A DNA stretch of 9,822 nucleotides from Bacteroidota bacterium (GCA_023391315.1 JAEWBD010000186.1:1-9822), one strand, 5' to 3'; shown: positions 1 through 7,119, numbered from the stretch's first letter. A program made the numbers and translations. The notes: a model not told the origin generated them from the sequence alone.

Positions 1-1943
1 CTCATGCCCCGCTTAGGCATTAATACGATCAGGCCTTCATCATCATCTACGTTGTTGGCTGTTTTTTCTACGTCGGACCATTTTTCAACAGGAGTAAACT
101 CTGCTTCAATATTGGCTTTTTTAATAATGTTCTTAAGAATGCTGAGAATATTGGCTGACGAATAAAATTCCATTAACGCACCTGAATTGCGTGCTATATT
201 CCAAACCCGCAGCAATGCATAAAAGAAACCTGGTTCTGTATCAAATTTCGGTGGAATAAAAACAATATATTTTTTAATAGTTGAGATGGGCTGCGCCGCA
301 TGATAGATCAATACATTGATGGTTTGATTTTGCAAATAACCGTTGTATAAATTATAAGCAAACGAGGCAGAGAATCCTTTATCTTCTTCCAGGGCGATAA
401 GCAGGTCCGTGATTTTTTTTTCTTTCACTACATTATTAATGCCGTTAATCACATCATTATCATAACGTGTAAGCGGCGTGAGTGTTACGTCGGATGCTGA
501 AGCTGTATGTACGGCTTCATCCAATATTTTTTCTGCGTTCTTTACAGATGATTCATTTTTTTCTTCATTAATAACATTCAACGCAAATATCCTGTCAGTA
601 TTGGCTTTGGCTTTTATCATGGTAGCCAGGTTTACCATTCGTTCTACAGTCTCCGGGTAATTTACAGCAAGCAGCATAGCTTCTTCCTTATCATCCTTAT
701 CTGCAATAGTATCTTCCTGATCTGCTTCCGCAATTTTTCTTGCTGCGGCTGCAGACACAAATGATGACAAAGTGCAGGAAATAAGAATAAGCAAAATGCT
801 TCCGTTCAAAACATGATCGTTTAATAAACGTATTGGTTCGCCGGTTTCTGTTTCTGAGATAATGATATTATAGCCTACCATTACGGTAGCCAGCGTTGCA
901 GCGGCAGAGCCTGAGCTCAAACCAAATATCATTCCACCTTCATTTTTAGTAAGCCTGAAAGTTTTTTGTGTTGCCTTTGCGCCGATATATTTTCCGAAAA
1001 AAGATGCAAACATCATTATTGCCGCTACTTCAATTGTTTCCCAACTGCTAAAGAATACTTTAAAGTCGATGATCATGCCCACACTTATCAAAAAGAAAGG
1101 AATGAAAATAGCATTGCCTACAAATTCAACCCTGTTCATTAGCGATGATGTACGGGGTATAAGACGGTTAAGGGCAAGCCCTGCAAGAAATGCGCCGATG
1201 ATGGCTTCTATGCCCGCTATTTCTGCCAGCATAGCTGCCAGATAAATCATTACCAGCACAAAAATGTATTGAGATATTTTATCATTAACATTTTTTAAAA
1301 ACCATCGGGCGATTAAAGGAAAAACCAACAAAACAGTTAATCCAAAAGCCAATATTGATAATGTAAGGTTAAACCAGAATTCTTTGCCGGCCTGTCCTTG
1401 TGCCACACCCACAACCGCTGCCAATACTAATAATGTTACAAGGTCGGTAATCACGGTTCCGCCCACTGTAATATTAATAGCCCGGTTTTTAGAAATGCCC
1501 ATTTTACTTACAAGTGGGTAAGCAATTAATGTATGTGAAGAAAAAAGGCTTGCAAACAATATGGAAGTAAGCATAGAAAAACCGAGCATGTAATAAGCAC
1601 ATATAAATCCAAGTATAAAAGGTGCGGCAAAAGTATAGAAGCCAAAAGTGAGGCTCTTCCATTTGTTTCTTTTAAAATCGCCCATATCTATTTCAAGGCC
1701 CGCGAGAAACATAATGTAAAGCAACCCTGTTGTACCAATTACCACAACGCTGCTGTCGCGGGAAAGTATATTAAAACCATTGGGGCCAATAACAGCACCT
1801 GCAATGATGAGCCCAATTAAGTGCGGCACTTTTATTTTATTAAGAAGAAGCGGTACAAAAAGAATAATGATTAACTCTACCAAAAATTTCAACACCGGCT
1901 CTTCTATTGGCAACGATATATCCAGGACAATCAATAAGATCAT
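1..1943 (-). CDS. Cation:proton antiporter (CPA2/Kef-like) with C-terminal universal-stress-like domain; 3' end beyond window
   Basis: Reading leftward from the ATG at 1943, the frame stays open for 647 codons to the window edge, so the C-terminus is missing. Residues about 15-400 are a string of hydrophobic helices with family landmarks: KVPHLIGLIIAGAVIGPNG (about 38-56), FLAGLEID (79-86), GGTVITDL (161-168, with D167 the likely ion-binding acid in helix 5), a discontinuous-helix-like GIEAIIGAFLAGLALNR (244-260), and a lysine (K318) in FFGKYIGA that may be the conserved basic residue of the core. The family exchanges Na+ or K+ for protons across the inner membrane. From about 420 the chain becomes soluble and resembles tandem universal stress protein folds (AMLLAVNYPETVERMVNLA at 422-440, and a second beta strand near KYIVFIPP at 558-565), probably a cytoplasmic regulatory tail. 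There is no KefC-type RCK (TrkA-N) domain in the visible part. Ion specificity cannot be read from the sequence. The start codon is 6 nt after the stop of the upstream lipoprotein gene, so co-transcription and translational coupling are likely. Confidence 0.9.
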   Translation of the reverse strand, partial: MILLIVLDISLPIEEPVLKFLVELIIILFVPLLLNKIKVPHLIGLIIAGAVIGPNGFNILSRDSSVVVIGTTGLLYIMFLAGLEIDMGDFKRNKWKSLTFGFYTFAAPFILGFICAYYMLGFSMLTSILFASLFSSHTLIAYPLVSKMGISKNRAINITVGGTVITDLVTLLVLAAVVGVAQGQAGKEFWFNLTLSILAFGLTVLLVFPLIARWFLKNVNDKISQYIFVLVMIYLAAMLAEIAGIEAIIGAFLAGLALNRLIPRTSSLMNRVEFVGNAIFIPFFLISVGMIIDFKVFFSSWETIEVAAIMMFASFFGKYIGAKATQKTFRLTKNEGGMIFGLSSGSAAATLATVMVGYNIIISETETGEPIRLLNDHVLNGSILLILISCTLSSFVSAAAARKIAEADQEDTIADKDDKEEAMLLAVNYPETVERMVNLATMIKAKANTDRIFALNVINEEKNESSVKNAEKILDEAVHTASASDVTLTPLTRYDNDVINGINNVVKEKKITDLLIALEEDKGFSASFAYNLYNGYLQNQTINVLIYHAAQPISTIKKYIVFIPPKFDTEPGFFYALLRVWNIARNSGALMEFYSSANILSILKNIIKKANIEAEFTPVEKWSDVEKTANNVDDDEGLIVLMPKRGM

Positions 1944-1949
1944 TCGTTA

Positions 1950-2537
1950 TTATTCTTTGTTTGAAACTCTGTTTAGCTCTACTGAAAATTTTGCGGTGCA
2001 GGCGCTGTCTATTTGTATGGTGCGTGTGCCTTTTAATTTGTCGGGAGCGGTTTCGTTTAAAAGCACATGCATCATTACTTTTTTAGGCGCAGTGGAATCT
2101 GTTGAAAAATTAAGATTAATTTGATTATTGGAATATTCAGCCAGGTAAATGCGTACAAGCTTGTTATTACTGATAACCTTTGTTACCAACTGAGAAGAAT
2201 CGCTGCCAAATTCCCATAGGTCGGAGCGCTGATCGCCAACAATATAATCGCTGCAGTTAGATTCTGTGCAAACAACTTTACTGTTCCAAAGCCCTTCAAT
2301 CTGGTTTGGCCAACCGGGCAGCATGATAGTATCCTTTTTTGCAAGCAGGCTGTCACGCATTTTTAATAACGACTGGTAATCGGCCTCCCTGAGCGCAAAC
2401 TGGTTTTCTTTTTCAAGTAATATTTGTTCTCTTTTATTTAACTCCTGTTCGCGCACATTATCCCTGCAGCCTGCAGCAAAAAAGATTGCAGCAAAACATA
2501 GGCAGGCGAGCATTTGTGTAATAACTTTTTGTTTCAA
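1950..2537 (-). CDS. Coiled-coil lipoprotein with lipocalin-like C-terminal region; TTG start
   Basis: This 195-residue lipoprotein has an N-terminus with K2 and K4, a hydrophobic stretch, and the lipobox AAGC with the lipidated cysteine at residue 24. Residues about 25-68 are charged and heptad-like (REQELNKREQILLEKENQF), predicting a coiled coil. A globular part follows from about 73; its IEGLW (80-84) resembles the Gly-x-Trp opening of lipocalin-like folds. Mature-domain cysteines are C90, C95 and C180. The codon at 2537 is TTG. No ATG lies further upstream before an in-frame stop at 2565-2567, and the only ATG nearby is residue 9, which would remove both lysines of the signal peptide, so TTG is preferred. 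The gene ends 6 nt before the antiporter start and most likely shares its transcript. The function is unknown; a role in sensing or bracing the envelope next to the antiporter is only inference. Confidence 0.8.
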   Translation of the reverse strand: MKQKVITQMLACLCFAAIFFAAGCRDNVREQELNKREQILLEKENQFALREADYQSLLKMRDSLLAKKDTIMLPGWPNQIEGLWNSKVVCTESNCSDYIVGDQRSDLWEFGSDSSQLVTKVISNNKLVRIYLAEYSNNQINLNFSTDSTAPKKVMMHVLLNETAPDKLKGTRTIQIDSACTAKFSVELNRVSNKE

Positions 2538-2565
2538 TATGCAGTAATATTTTATGTGATTATTT

Positions 2566-2573
2566 TAAAGTTA
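2566..2573 (-). promoter_or_regulatory. Candidate -7 box for the lipoprotein-antiporter operon
   Basis: On the minus strand this reads TAACTTTA, matching five of the six fixed positions of the Bacteroidota -7 consensus TAnnTTTG. It ends 28 nt before the TTG start, a sensible leader length. No TTTG is found 19 nt upstream, so the -33 element is missing or degenerate. The assignment rests on this short match and its position only. Confidence 0.3.
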
Positions 2574-2594
2574 CAGTTTTTACCGTAAAGGACG

Positions 2595-2625
2595 TTTGTA
2601 TGCAATGGCATAATAAGTATTTTAT
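2595..2625 (+). promoter_or_regulatory. Candidate Bacteroidota-type promoter (-33 TTTG, -7 TATTTTAT) for the hydrolase lipoprotein
   Basis: TTTG at 2595-2598 is followed after exactly 19 nt by TATTTTAT at 2618-2625, which keeps the TA and the first two T residues of TAnnTTTG but not the final TG. The spacing is that of the primary-sigma promoters known in Bacteroides and Flavobacterium. The -7 box ends 29 nt before the ATG at 2655. It lies in the 117-bp gap between two divergent genes, where promoters for both are expected. Confidence 0.4.
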
Positions 2626-2654
2626 AACTATCGATAAAGCATTAATAATTTAGC

Positions 2655-4058
2655 ATGATGAGATGTATACAAATCATCCTGCTGAATATTTTTTTATTCA
2701 ATATAACTGCATGCACCAGTAAGCCATCGCAAAGCAATGACGCAGGTATTGAATACGACACCATATCATCACCGGCGGTAATTAAGTCAGATACATTGCC
2801 GGTTGGACAATTGATTGAAAATGTTGTTTGCAAAAATGATGCAACGCAATCTTATGCTTTATACATTCCATCTAACAAAATCAATGCGGCTATTTATTTT
2901 TTCGATCCGCATGCAGCCGGCGCACTGCCTTTGGAAAAATATAAAGCGCTGGCAGATGCATATAATTTTATACTGATTGGAAGTAACAATTCTAAAAATG
3001 GTAATGATTTTCAAACTGCAGAAAACATATGGCAAAATTTATATAATGATACAAAAAGGATAACCTTAAATACAGGCAGGGTTTACGTTTGCGGATTTTC
3101 AGGCGGCGCAAAGGCCGCAAGCTATCTTGCCTTGCATCATCCTGAAATAAAGGCCGTAATAGCAGGTGGGGCTGGCTTGCCTGATGGAACGCCTGCCGCT
3201 AACTTCAACTTTAGTTTTACAGGCATAGCAGGTAAAGGCGATATGAACATGACAGATATTGTTGCTTTAAATAATGATCTTGATAAAACACAAACGCGTC
3301 ACCGGCTTATTTTGTTTGATGGAAAACATGAATGGTGCCCTGTAAGTACGATGAACATTGCTTTTGCAGGATTGGAGTTAGATGCAATGCGCAATAACGT
3401 TATTCCCAAAAATGATTCATTGATAAATGCATTTATCAGTAACAGCAAAAAAAGAATTGAAGCGTCATTCAAAAAGAATGATTACATGCAGGCATCTGAT
3501 GAATGCATACTTGCCTTGAATATACTTGATGGTATAACTGGTGCCGTTTTCTTCAAACAAAAAAATAATGCTATTGTAAATGGTGCGGCTTATAAAGATC
3601 AGTGGCAGCAGCAACAACAACTATTTACCATCGAACAAAATAAAAAAGCGGAATACAATGCGCAATTCCGGCAAGGTGATATGAATTACTGGAATAAAAC
3701 AATCAATGATTTAAATACAAAAGCAAAAGGCACAACGCCAAAAGCTGCGATGAACCAGCGTTTGCTGGCATATTTATCACTGGCGTTTTATTCTATCAGC
3801 AACCAGCTTATCAGTCAAAACCAAAATGACGCTGCCGGTTATTTTGTAACACTATATAAAATGGCAGACCCAACCAACAGCGAAGCCTGGTATTTTGCTG
3901 CCGTATTGGACGCAAGGAATAACAATGCAAATGCAGCGCATGACGACCTGGTGAAAGCGGTTTCGAATGGTTTTAATGATAAAGCAAGAATGATGCAGCA
4001 GCCTGAATTTATCAGGCTTCAGCCGCAAATAAACCTGCCTCTTATTCCCGGCCCGTAA
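2655..4058 (+). CDS. Lipoprotein alpha/beta hydrolase with TPR-like C-terminus
   Basis: This 467-residue predicted lipoprotein has a hydrophobic signal and lipobox ITAC, with the lipidated cysteine at residue 20. Residues about 55-260 look like an alpha/beta hydrolase: YALYIPS strand (67-73), FDPHAAG (83-89, near a possible oxyanion loop), the nucleophile elbow GFSGG with Ser149, a candidate acid at D196 or D201, and a candidate catalytic His225 in DGKHEW. The closest general group is the esterase/PHB-depolymerase-like or dienelactone-hydrolase-like enzymes; the substrate cannot be told. From about 250 onward the chain is helical. It ends with a TPR-like pair (about 403-455) closed by GFNDKARMMQQPEFIRLQ, which resembles the end signature of many TPR proteins. 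Two ATGs are adjacent at 2655 and 2658 and no Shine-Dalgarno is visible; the first is taken. The gene is transcribed alone and divergently from the lipoprotein-antiporter pair. It ends with a stop directly abutting that of the next, opposite gene. Confidence 0.82.
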   Translation: MMRCIQIILLNIFLFNITACTSKPSQSNDAGIEYDTISSPAVIKSDTLPVGQLIENVVCKNDATQSYALYIPSNKINAAIYFFDPHAAGALPLEKYKALADAYNFILIGSNNSKNGNDFQTAENIWQNLYNDTKRITLNTGRVYVCGFSGGAKAASYLALHHPEIKAVIAGGAGLPDGTPAANFNFSFTGIAGKGDMNMTDIVALNNDLDKTQTRHRLILFDGKHEWCPVSTMNIAFAGLELDAMRNNVIPKNDSLINAFISNSKKRIEASFKKNDYMQASDECILALNILDGITGAVFFKQKNNAIVNGAAYKDQWQQQQQLFTIEQNKKAEYNAQFRQGDMNYWNKTINDLNTKAKGTTPKAAMNQRLLAYLSLAFYSISNQLISQNQNDAAGYFVTLYKMADPTNSEAWYFAAVLDARNNNANAAHDDLVKAVSNGFNDKARMMQQPEFIRLQPQINLPLIPGP

Positions 4059-4520
4059 TTATTTCAGCCGCACATATTTTTCAATGTTTATCCTGTTCAC
4101 GCCAATGCTGTCGATTTTTTCAATGCCCTGCTGCGTGAGCGTATCATTATGTATGGCTATAGTGAAATGAAAATCGTTGCCTTCCCATTCTCTTGCGTTG
4201 CAATATTCAAGATGCTCTGTGTAATTGCTGTCGTTTAACTCATATTTGCCGCCGCCTGAAGAAAAGAAAGCGGTGGCCGAATCTTTGCCTTTATTAAGAT
4301 CGTGGCCCATAAATGCAAAATGTGATGCATCAATAACTTTAATGAATGATTTGTCTTTTGTATAATCTGTAACAGCCGTGTCATTCTTTTCAATGGTTGT
4401 TCCTGAAATAAGTTTCCATGTGCCTTGTATGGAATTGGTTGCAGTATTTAATGATGACTGCTGTTGATTATTGCAAGCAGTTAAAACAGTAATGGCTGCA
4501 ATGGTTAGAAATTTTTTCAT
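4059..4520 (-). CDS. Small lipocalin-like lipoprotein
   Basis: This 153-residue lipoprotein begins MKKFLTIAAITVLTAC, with lipobox LTAC and the lipidated cysteine at residue 16. After a Gln/Ser/Asn-rich linker comes SIQGTWKLISG (30-40), the Gly-x-Trp opening typical of lipocalin-like domains. Beta-rich segments follow: SFIKVIDASHFAFM (58-71), GGGKYELNDSNYTEHLEY (89-106), and a final INIEKYVRLK (144-153). This order (G-x-W, 'sFikvid..hFaf', 'GG.Y.l....YtEh.ey', terminal 'e.yvR.k') fits a Bacteroidota lipocalin-like family of unknown ligand. It is probably anchored in the outer or inner membrane facing the periplasm. The IQGTW motif parallels IEGLW in the lipoprotein at 1950-2537, although the two are otherwise different. 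No convincing -7 box was found upstream. No biochemical role can be assigned. Confidence 0.8.
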   Translation of the reverse strand: MKKFLTIAAITVLTACNNQQQSSLNTATNSIQGTWKLISGTTIEKNDTAVTDYTKDKSFIKVIDASHFAFMGHDLNKGKDSATAFFSSGGGKYELNDSNYTEHLEYCNAREWEGNDFHFTIAIHNDTLTQQGIEKIDSIGVNRINIEKYVRLK

Positions 4521-4634
4521 TGATTGATTTATTAATTATGAATTTTTATGGGATAGTGTTTGAAATAATTTAAAGTTTTGTATCCGGAGCCATTGCTGAG
4601 TAATGATCTGCAGATGCAGTGAGTGACACAACCG

Positions 4635-4662
4635 TGATGCCATTCTTGATTTGCCGGCATCA
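4635..4662. repeat. Inverted repeat (7-bp arms, 14-nt loop) in intergenic gap
   Basis: TGATGCC at 4635-4641 pairs with GGCATCA at 4656-4662, and the loop contains the palindrome GCCGGC. It lies 24 nt after the stop of the oxidoreductase gene in the direction of transcription. An A-run follows on the plus strand, which puts the T-run on the wrong side for a terminator of the minus-strand gene. It may simply form an RNA hairpin that protects or ends the message. The rest of the 165-bp gap 4521-4685 holds nothing else I can name. Confidence 0.35.
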
Positions 4663-4685
4663 AAAAATAACTGGTTAAAAAGCTG

Positions 4686-6050
4686 TTACACAGTTTGAAT
4701 TAAAGGATGTTTCCACGGCCCGCGGTAACTTCTTTGCAATAGTTTGGTGGCTTCTTCATCACCAGTGATTTCATGCTTTACGGCATCGTAACTAAGCGGT
4801 CTTTGCAATTCCATAGAGAGATTGGCCATAATACAGCTCGCCGTTGAAATATGTCCTTCTTCAATGGGCGCAACGGGTTTTGTGCCTTTATCTATCGCTT
4901 CCATAAAGTTCTGCATATGCCTTCTTGTTGCGGAAGCAACGTGCAATTCAATATCAGGTTCCTTTAAATCTTCAGGATATTTTTCTTTTTCCCAAAGCAC
5001 ATCGCCATGTAATTTCTGTTCTTTATTATCTGTGGGAAAGAAATCATATTTCCATACGTCACAGCAAAGCGTTCCTTTATCGCCATAAATTTTAAATGCC
5101 CATGGATAATCGGGGTCAGAAGGCCTGCCCCAGGTGCGGTGCTGCCACACGCAATCTATATCATCATAAGCGAAGATGGCGGTTTGCGTATCGCTGATAT
5201 TACTGCTGCTCTCTTTGTCAACAAAAATGCCGCCTGTTGATGTAACGCTCTTTGGCCAGCCAAGACCCAGCATCCAGCGCACCGCATCAAACATGTGAAT
5301 GCACATATCGCCGATAATACCGTTTCCATATTCCATATAAGCACGCCAGCGGCGGTGCGGCAAACCGGTAAACGGCCGCATGGGTGCCGGGCCTGTCCAC
5401 ATATCATAATCAAAAAAAGGTGGCACAGGTTGTACGGCAGGGTTGCCTGTTGCCCGCATGTGATAATAGCAGCACATTTCCGCGTGATGGATTTTGCCGA
5501 GCATGCCGGTATCAATAATTTTTTGTTTGGCTTCTACCAAATGCGGCGTGCTCCTGCGTTGGGTGCCCACCTGCACCACGCGGTTATATTTTTTGGCTGC
5601 CGCCATTATTGCTTCACCTTCCAGCACATCAACACTAATGGGCTTTTGCAAATAAACATGTGCACCACTTTGCAATGCATCTATCGCCTGCAATGCGTGC
5701 CAGTGATCGGGCGAACCAATTAAAACAACTTCAGGTTTTGCTTCGTCCAGCAGCCTTTTGTAATCTTTATACAGCTTAGGTTTCTGATGGCTTTGCTGCC
5801 TTTCGCTTACCATTGCTGCCGCATGGTTCAGCATGTTTTCATCCACATCGGAAAGGGCCACCACATCTACAGGTGCAACCTGTATCAGCCTGAACAAATC
5901 GCTTTTGCCATACCAGCCTGTACCAATTAATGCCACCTTTTTAGAAGGTGCATTTTGAAGGCTTAGCTTGTCAATATTTAATGCGCTTAAAGCAAGCAGT
6001 GAAGCACTGTTGCGCAAAAAATCCCTGCGGTAAATTTTGTGTTTGTTCAT
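4686..6050 (-). CDS. Tat-exported Gfo/Idh/MocA family oxidoreductase
   Basis: This 454-residue protein has a twin-arginine signal: RRDFLRN at residues 8-14, followed by a short hydrophobic stretch (about 16-25). The Rossmann domain starts with KKVALIGTGWYG (37-48, the NAD(P)-binding glycine loop) and continues to DHWHALQAIDALQSGAHVYLQKP (115-137). K136 corresponds to the catalytic-site lysine of the E-K-P motif; here the motif is QKP, a variant I recall in exported members from Bacteroidota and Planctomycetes. The C-terminal domain shows FDYDMWTGPAPMRPF (213-227) and GDMCIHMFDAVRWMLG (247-262), which carries the family H/D signature. Family members oxidise, reduce or epimerise sugars and cyclitols, and some related exported ones (GH109) cleave glycosides by an NAD-dependent route. 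The substrate is unknown. Because Tat substrates fold first, NAD(H) is presumably bound before export. The gene lies 107 bp downstream of the asparaginase gene on the same strand and shows no clear own -7 box, so it may be read from the upstream promoter. Confidence 0.88.
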   Translation of the reverse strand: MNKHKIYRRDFLRNSASLLALSALNIDKLSLQNAPSKKVALIGTGWYGKSDLFRLIQVAPVDVVALSDVDENMLNHAAAMVSERQQSHQKPKLYKDYKRLLDEAKPEVVLIGSPDHWHALQAIDALQSGAHVYLQKPISVDVLEGEAIMAAAKKYNRVVQVGTQRRSTPHLVEAKQKIIDTGMLGKIHHAEMCCYYHMRATGNPAVQPVPPFFDYDMWTGPAPMRPFTGLPHRRWRAYMEYGNGIIGDMCIHMFDAVRWMLGLGWPKSVTSTGGIFVDKESSSNISDTQTAIFAYDDIDCVWQHRTWGRPSDPDYPWAFKIYGDKGTLCCDVWKYDFFPTDNKEQKLHGDVLWEKEKYPEDLKEPDIELHVASATRRHMQNFMEAIDKGTKPVAPIEEGHISTASCIMANLSMELQRPLSYDAVKHEITGDEEATKLLQRSYRGPWKHPLIQTV

Positions 6051-6079
6051 GGATGTTGTTTGAAATTTCGTGGTTAAAA

Positions 6080-6100
6080 TGCAGGTGCATGAAACCTGCA
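6080..6100. repeat. Perfect inverted repeat (7-bp arms, 7-nt loop) between asparaginase and oxidoreductase genes
   Basis: TGCAGGT (6080-6086) and ACCTGCA (6094-6100) are exact complements around a 7-nt loop. In the direction of transcription (leftward) the stem is followed by ATTTT, so it looks like a short, weak intrinsic terminator or an attenuating hairpin 57 nt after the asparaginase stop. It also lies 29 nt before the oxidoreductase ATG, so it could instead be an operator or a leader hairpin. The T-run is only four bases, hence low confidence in termination. Confidence 0.4.
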
Positions 6101-6157
6101 GCCATCAATGATCTATTATGTTGCAATTGAACCAGCGCAGCCGGCAATATAAATTCT

Positions 6158-7087
6158 TTATTTATAAATAGCAACCTCGTTCAACCCATCACTTGTTCTA
6201 ACACCACGGTACATGCCTTCGCTGTTAAATAACAAGGCAATATTCCCCTTCGCATCAACGCCAATCATACCACCTTCGCCGTTTATGGCAACCAGTTTTT
6301 CATTCACCACTTTATTCATAGCATCATGTAAATTCATATGCGCATATTCCATTAAACAGCTTACATCATAGGCTGCCACTGCTTTTATAAACAATTCACC
6401 GTGGCCAGTGCAGCTTACAGCACAGGTTTTATTATTGGCATAAGTACCGCAACCAATTACGGGGCTATCGCCAATGCGGCCATAATTTTTATTCGTCATG
6501 CCACCGGTGCTTGTAGCAGCAGCCACATTGCCCTGCTTATCACAGGCAACGGCGCCAACTGTTCCAAATTTCTTATCTATATTTTTTACAGAATGGTCAA
6601 GCTGATAAGCGTCAGAATCTTTCATCTCCTGCCACTGGTCATGCCTGAATTTTGAAAAGAAATATTCATCAGGCTCAAATACAAAACCCTGTTCTTTGGC
6701 AAAGAGGGCAGCACCTTCACCACTAAGCATTACGTGTTCCGTTTTCAGCATCACTGCTTCTGCCAGTTTTATGGGATTGCGTATATGCTGAACACCACAC
6801 ACGGCGCCTGCCATAAGATCTGCGCCGTTCATTACGGCTGCATCCATTTCATGCAAACCTTTTTTAGTGAATACAGCGCCGCGGCCAGCATTGAATAAAA
6901 TATCGTCTTCCAGCACAACTATTGCTGCAATTGCTGCATCCATTGCGGTACCACCTTTTTCTAAAACTGCATAGCCTGCATCTAAGGCCTGCTGCAAACC
7001 CTGTCTGTATTGTTGTTCAAGTTCAGGCGTCATATTCTCTTTAAGAATAGTGCCAGCACCACCGTGTACTGCAATTGTATATTTCAT
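6158..7087 (-). CDS. Isoaspartyl peptidase / L-asparaginase, type 2 (N-terminal nucleophile hydrolase)
   Basis: At 309 residues this is the usual length for the plant-type asparaginase family (peptidase family T2). It hydrolyses L-asparagine and beta-aspartyl (isoaspartyl) dipeptides and matures by self-cleavage into alpha and beta subunits. It begins MKYTIAVHGGAGTI, the typical opening, and has GGTAMDAAIAA (45-55), NAGRGAVFT (66-74) and EMDAAVMNG (80-88). The nucleophile is Thr176 in FGTVGAVACD (174-183), where cleavage is expected between Gly175 and Thr176. Active-site partners visible are T194 in STGGMTNK, R204 and D207 in GRIGDSP, and T227-G228 in CTGHGE. There is no signal peptide, so the enzyme is cytoplasmic, unlike some secreted relatives. 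Glycosylasparaginase, of the same superfamily, is less likely from these motifs. It is the first gene of a probable two-gene unit with the Tat oxidoreductase downstream. Confidence 0.92.
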   Translation of the reverse strand: MKYTIAVHGGAGTILKENMTPELEQQYRQGLQQALDAGYAVLEKGGTAMDAAIAAIVVLEDDILFNAGRGAVFTKKGLHEMDAAVMNGADLMAGAVCGVQHIRNPIKLAEAVMLKTEHVMLSGEGAALFAKEQGFVFEPDEYFFSKFRHDQWQEMKDSDAYQLDHSVKNIDKKFGTVGAVACDKQGNVAAATSTGGMTNKNYGRIGDSPVIGCGTYANNKTCAVSCTGHGELFIKAVAAYDVSCLMEYAHMNLHDAMNKVVNEKLVAINGEGGMIGVDAKGNIALLFNSEGMYRGVRTSDGLNEVAIYK

Positions 7088-7111
7088 TCTGCGAATAAAA
7101 GTAGTTGTTTG

Positions 7112-7119
7112 GAAAGATA
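7112..7119 (-). promoter_or_regulatory. Candidate -7 box for the asparaginase gene
   Basis: The minus strand reads TATCTTTC, five of six fixed positions of TAnnTTTG, and ends 24 nt before the ATG. No TTTG lies at the -33 position. The remainder of the 107-bp gap (7088-7194) shows no clear terminator for the upstream kinase. Confidence 0.28.

Noticed and set aside
478..660. Plus-strand open frame of 60 codons near the left edge
   Set aside because: It is antisense to the soluble tail of the antiporter and has no supporting signal.
1780..2124. Plus-strand open frame of 114 codons across the antiporter-lipoprotein junction
   Set aside because: It overlaps two better supported minus-strand genes and encodes no recognisable motif; it is a shadow frame.
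3601..3630. Short CAG/CAA run coding for five consecutive glutamines in the hydrolase gene
   Set aside because: It is a brief, mixed-codon run within a helical region and not a microsatellite of note.
4635..4667. Intrinsic terminator at the hairpin in the gap 4521-4685
   Set aside because: The A/T run lies on the upstream side for the minus-strand genes that read through here, and no plus-strand gene ends nearby, so only a hairpin is reported.
5156..5515. Minus-strand open frame of 119 codons in another frame of the oxidoreductase gene
   Set aside because: The same strand carries the conserved Gfo/Idh/MocA reading across this stretch without interruption, so this is an out-of-frame shadow and not a frameshifted piece.
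5295..5723. Plus-strand open frame of 142 codons inside the oxidoreductase gene
   Set aside because: It is antisense to a well-supported gene with conserved motifs, has an unusual His/Cys-rich composition, and shows no recognisable domain or start signal.
4686..6050. Loss of the catalytic E-K-P motif in the oxidoreductase (QKP instead)
   Set aside because: The key lysine is kept, and I recall Q in this position in many exported relatives, so it does not suggest an inactive enzyme.
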